Positions 5,656 to 6,938 of a DNA stretch of 6,938 nt are shown here, piece by piece. Position 1 is the first letter of the stretch; each line of letters opens with the position of its first letter. The position numbers and the translations under genes are program-made. Below the pieces are notes generated by a model. It was not told the origin of the DNA and searched no databases. It saw only the letters and a list, made by a program, of their open reading frames with translations. Origin of the DNA: Flammeovirgaceae bacterium UBA5867 (GTDB lineage: Bacteria > Bacteroidota > Bacteroidia > Cytophagales > Cyclobacteriaceae); assembly GCA_002432545.1 (NCBI GenBank), contig DJFR01000245.1, positions 39,700-46,637 of the forward strand. Direction: 5' to 3'.

Positions 5656-6222
5656 TTAGCAACCGCCTTTGCGAGGGGCACGTTTATAAATTATTTTACC
5701 ATCTCGTTCTACATAGTCGCCCGATACTATGGGGTATGAATACTTGGGCGCGTGCGATACATTGTGGCTTCTTATAATTATTTTGTCGTTAACTTTCAGG
5801 CTATGCAATTGCTCAAATTCATTGTCGAAGTTTAAAAAATTCTTGTCAGACTTTTCCGGCCCAAAACTAAGAATATAATCGTCACCATTAATCCTGACCA
5901 TCACTCCGAAACCTAATCGTGAGCCTGGCGGAAGGGAGAGAGAAGTTACAACAGCCTCTATATTGGTAAAGGCACTTATGTGCTTCCTTATTTTAGCAGC
6001 ACTGGCAAACACTTTTTTACCTTCGGGAGATGCTTCCCATTTTTTGTACTTTATACCGGCAGGGGTAGCCTCCCATTTTTTCAATGCCGCTTTTCTTTCA
6101 GCAGCAGAGAGTGGCTTTGAGGTTGACTTTTTAGAAGCTTCATTTTTAATTTCACGATTAGCAAATACTAATCCGCCAACCACAACCAGCGGTAAGATCA
6201 GCGCATAAATAATTTTTTTCAT
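5656..6222 (-). CDS. Exported or membrane-anchored protein of unknown function with 12-residue repeats
   Basis: The 188-residue product starts with KK at 2-3 and a hydrophobic segment (4-21, IIYALILPLVVVGGLVFA), either an uncleaved membrane anchor or a signal peptide; VFANR leaves a cleavage site possible near Ala21. A Lys/Ser/Ala-rich linker (22-47) leads to two tandem 12-residue repeats: KKWEATPAGIKY (48-59) and KKWEASPEGKKV (60-71). A helical stretch follows (72-83). The C-terminal half (about 86-182) is predicted beta-rich: IEAVVTSLSL, FGVMVRINGDDYILSFG, LKVNDKIIIRS and SGDYVERDGKIIYKR. The LKVNDKIIIRS strand and its spacing recall an OB-fold, but this is only an impression. The protein is basic and ends RKGGC with a single Cys. 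ATG at 6222 gives the correct signal segment; no Shine-Dalgarno. It appears monocistronic. I do not recognise the family. It probably acts in the envelope, with the repeat region as a spacer or peptide-binding part. Confidence 0.85.
   Translation of the reverse strand: MKKIIYALILPLVVVGGLVFANREIKNEASKKSTSKPLSAAERKAALKKWEATPAGIKYKKWEASPEGKKVFASAAKIRKHISAFTNIEAVVTSLSLPPGSRLGFGVMVRINGDDYILSFGPEKSDKNFLNFDNEFEQLHSLKVNDKIIIRSHNVSHAPKYSYPIVSGDYVERDGKIIYKRAPRKGGC
6010..6081 (-). repeat. Two 36-bp tandem units within the 188-residue gene
   Basis: Units at 6046-6081 and 6010-6045 both begin AAAAAATGGGA on the minus strand and encode KKWEATPAGIKY and KKWEASPEGKKV. Lys1, Lys2, Trp3, Glu4, Ala5, Pro7, Gly9 and Lys11 are kept in both. 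The differences are spread along the unit, so the duplication is not recent. Copy number could vary between strains. Confidence 0.75.
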
Positions 6223-6308
6223 ATTTTTTGTAGGGTTTAATAAAAATAGATCTGTATCTGATAAATCAAATAATTAGTCATTATACTTTTTGTTATTAAG
6301 GATTTCAA

Positions 6309-6316
6309 CAAAGCTA
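6309..6316 (-). promoter_or_regulatory. Possible -7 element for the 188-residue gene
   Basis: On the minus strand the bases read TAGCTTTG, an exact TAnnTTTG match, 86 bp upstream of the start codon. That gives a leader of about 80 nt. No TTTG -33 element is present at 19-21 bp. Chance matches to this short consensus are common in AT-rich DNA. Confidence 0.3.
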
Positions 6317-6437
6317 AAGGTTTCTATCCTTGTCGTCTGTTAATGAGTTGTGAAAGAATGTTAACGAAACGTAAAATTTTTACAGACTGCTTTAGATTTT
6401 GCACCTAAACAGGTGTGTATATTGAATAAACATGTTG

Positions 6438-6451
6438 CCTATATATATAGG
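6438..6451. repeat. Perfect 14-bp palindromic TA tract (copy 3)
   Basis: CCTATATATATAGG is a perfect palindrome with a ten-base alternating TA core. It is preceded by TTG and followed, after nine bases, by AACGTTGGTGG (6461-6471), as copy 1 at 21-33 is followed by AACGTTGGAGG (56-66). It lies 215 bp upstream of the 188-residue gene. Confidence 0.5.
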
Positions 6452-6710
6452 TCTCATGAAAACGTTGGTGGACTAGGTGTTTGATTGAGTAGTTATCAGA
6501 TTGGCTTACCGGTATGGATTTTTGTTGTCGCATATGTGCTCAGATATTCTAGCAACAAGAAAAATCGAAATAGCCTGAAGATCACCAAGGCATTAATGTG
6601 TTTATTACGTTTTGTTCGGGTGTTTGGCGACATTACTTTCCAACGCAAAATTTACATTGAACTCCTCTCTCTGACATCATTGCATCGGCCAGGGGAGGAC
6701 AAGTAGAAGC

Positions 6711-6745
6711 ACTACGCAAATCCTGTGCTCCGATTTTTGTGTAGT
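6711..6745 (+). other. 10-bp stem-loop, possible structured RNA
   Basis: ACTACGCAAA (6711-6720) pairs with TTTGTGTAGT (6736-6745) over all ten positions when one G-U pair is allowed, around a 15-nt loop. The wobble exists only in plus-strand RNA (A-C mismatch on the minus strand). It is not followed by a T-run, so it is not a simple terminator. It could be part of an untranslated RNA or leader for a gene to the right. No tRNA or known RNA family fits. Confidence 0.35.
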
Positions 6746-6821
6746 CCAACTTGATAAATCCCAGTCCATAGATATTGTGGTTAAGTTAATTGGAGCCGCT
6801 GAAATTGTAAGTTGAAACCAG

Positions 6822-6830
6822 TATATATAT
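6822..6830. repeat. Alternating TA tract (copy 4)
   Basis: TATATATAT is flanked by CCAG on the left and GTCCGG on the right. It is followed by ATGTACAGATTGTT (6837-6850), which agrees at 11 of 14 positions with ATGTACGGAACGTT (48-61), downstream of copy 1. Confidence 0.4.
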
Positions 6831-6847
6831 GTCCGGATGTACAGATT

Positions 6848-6899
6848 GTTTACCCTTCTGAAACATGTGGTACAATATGTTTACCAACGGTAAAAATAT
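6848..6899. promoter_or_regulatory. Operator-like palindrome with an extra half-site
   Basis: TTTACC (6880-6885) and GGTAAA (6889-6894) are exact inverted copies around AAC. ATAT arms on both sides (6875-6878 and 6896-6899) extend the palindrome to 25 bp with one mismatched pair. GTTTACC appears again at 6848-6854, exactly 31 bp before the GTTTACC at 6879-6885, close to three helical turns, so both lie on one face of the DNA. This is the layout of a regulator binding site with an auxiliary half-site. The controlled gene is probably to the right, outside the window; the regulator is unknown. Confidence 0.45.
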
Positions 6900-6900
6900 G

Positions 6901-6910
6901 TTGCCGGGAT
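6901..6910. repeat. TTGCCGGGAT, second copy of a 10-mer
   Basis: The same ten bases occur at 889-898, between the two -7-like boxes upstream of uxaB. Both copies are in the same orientation and are followed by a TATA-rich run (ATAAG and GTATATA). A partial inverse (ACATCCCGAT) lies at 1173-1182, just before the uxaB start. Confidence 0.35.
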
Positions 6911-6938
6911 GTATATAGGGTATTTAGCACGGTTGGCC

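Larger units (their letters stand above)
6223..6938. other. Gene-free stretch at the right end of the window
   Basis: These 716 bases have no convincing gene. The longest open frame (6485-6706) starts at TTG and has no recognisable product. The region holds a possible promoter for the 188-residue gene, a palindrome GTAAAA-T-TTTTAC (6371-6383), a short CACCT/AGGTG hairpin (6402-6415), TA tracts at 6438-6451 and 6822-6830, a 10-bp stem at 6711-6745, and an operator-like palindrome at 6875-6899. The features near the right edge may control a gene lying beyond it. Confidence 0.55.

Noticed and set aside
5430..5777. A 115-codon plus-strand frame overlapping the end of the 188-residue gene.
   Set aside because: It runs antisense into a well-supported gene, is rich in Cys, His and Phe without pattern, and has no natural start.
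6485..6706. A 73-codon plus-strand frame starting at TTG with a hydrophobic N-terminal stretch.
   Set aside because: The start codon is weak, no start signal or family resemblance was seen, and it ends just before the stem-loop at 6711. It is more likely chance, though it is the best unassigned frame in this gap.

Overview
The window looks like chromosomal DNA from a member of the Bacteroidota, perhaps the Cytophagales or relatives. This is inferred from moderately AT-rich DNA, starts without Shine-Dalgarno sequences, TAnnTTTG elements resembling the Bacteroidota -7 box upstream of several genes, and the gene content (small lipoprotein, stand-alone TonB-dependent receptor, tagaturonate reductase). 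No rRNA, tRNA, CRISPR array, transposase or phage gene was seen.

Layout: a leader (1-141); a 132-residue predicted lipoprotein of unknown function (142-540, +); a 649-bp gene-free stretch (541-1189); tagaturonate reductase uxaB (1190-2620, +); 15 bp further on, the convergent end of a 757-residue TonB-dependent outer-membrane receptor (2636-4909, -); a 746-bp gene-free stretch (4910-5655); a 188-residue exported or membrane-anchored protein of unknown function with a 12-residue tandem repeat (5656-6222, -); and a 716-bp gene-free stretch running to the window edge (6223-6938).

The genes do not form an obvious operon. UxaB belongs to galacturonate catabolism, but no uxaA, uxaC, pectinase or SusC/SusD pair is present, so the receptor cannot be assigned to that pathway. 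Adjacent genes differ in strand or are separated by long gaps, so each is probably transcribed alone.

About one third of the window is gene-free, which is high for a bacterium, and most of the unexplained structure lies there. Alternating (TA)n tracts of 9-10 bases, bounded by C and G, occur in three of the four main gene-free stretches; three of them are followed by a similar downstream block. There are several exact inverted repeats, one of which could be a TA-flanked miniature element. A 25-bp near-palindrome near the right edge has an extra half-site 31 bp away, as in operators. These are candidates for a lineage-specific dispersed repeat or regulatory motif. No proven new system is visible, and the signals are short enough that genome-wide counting is needed to settle them.
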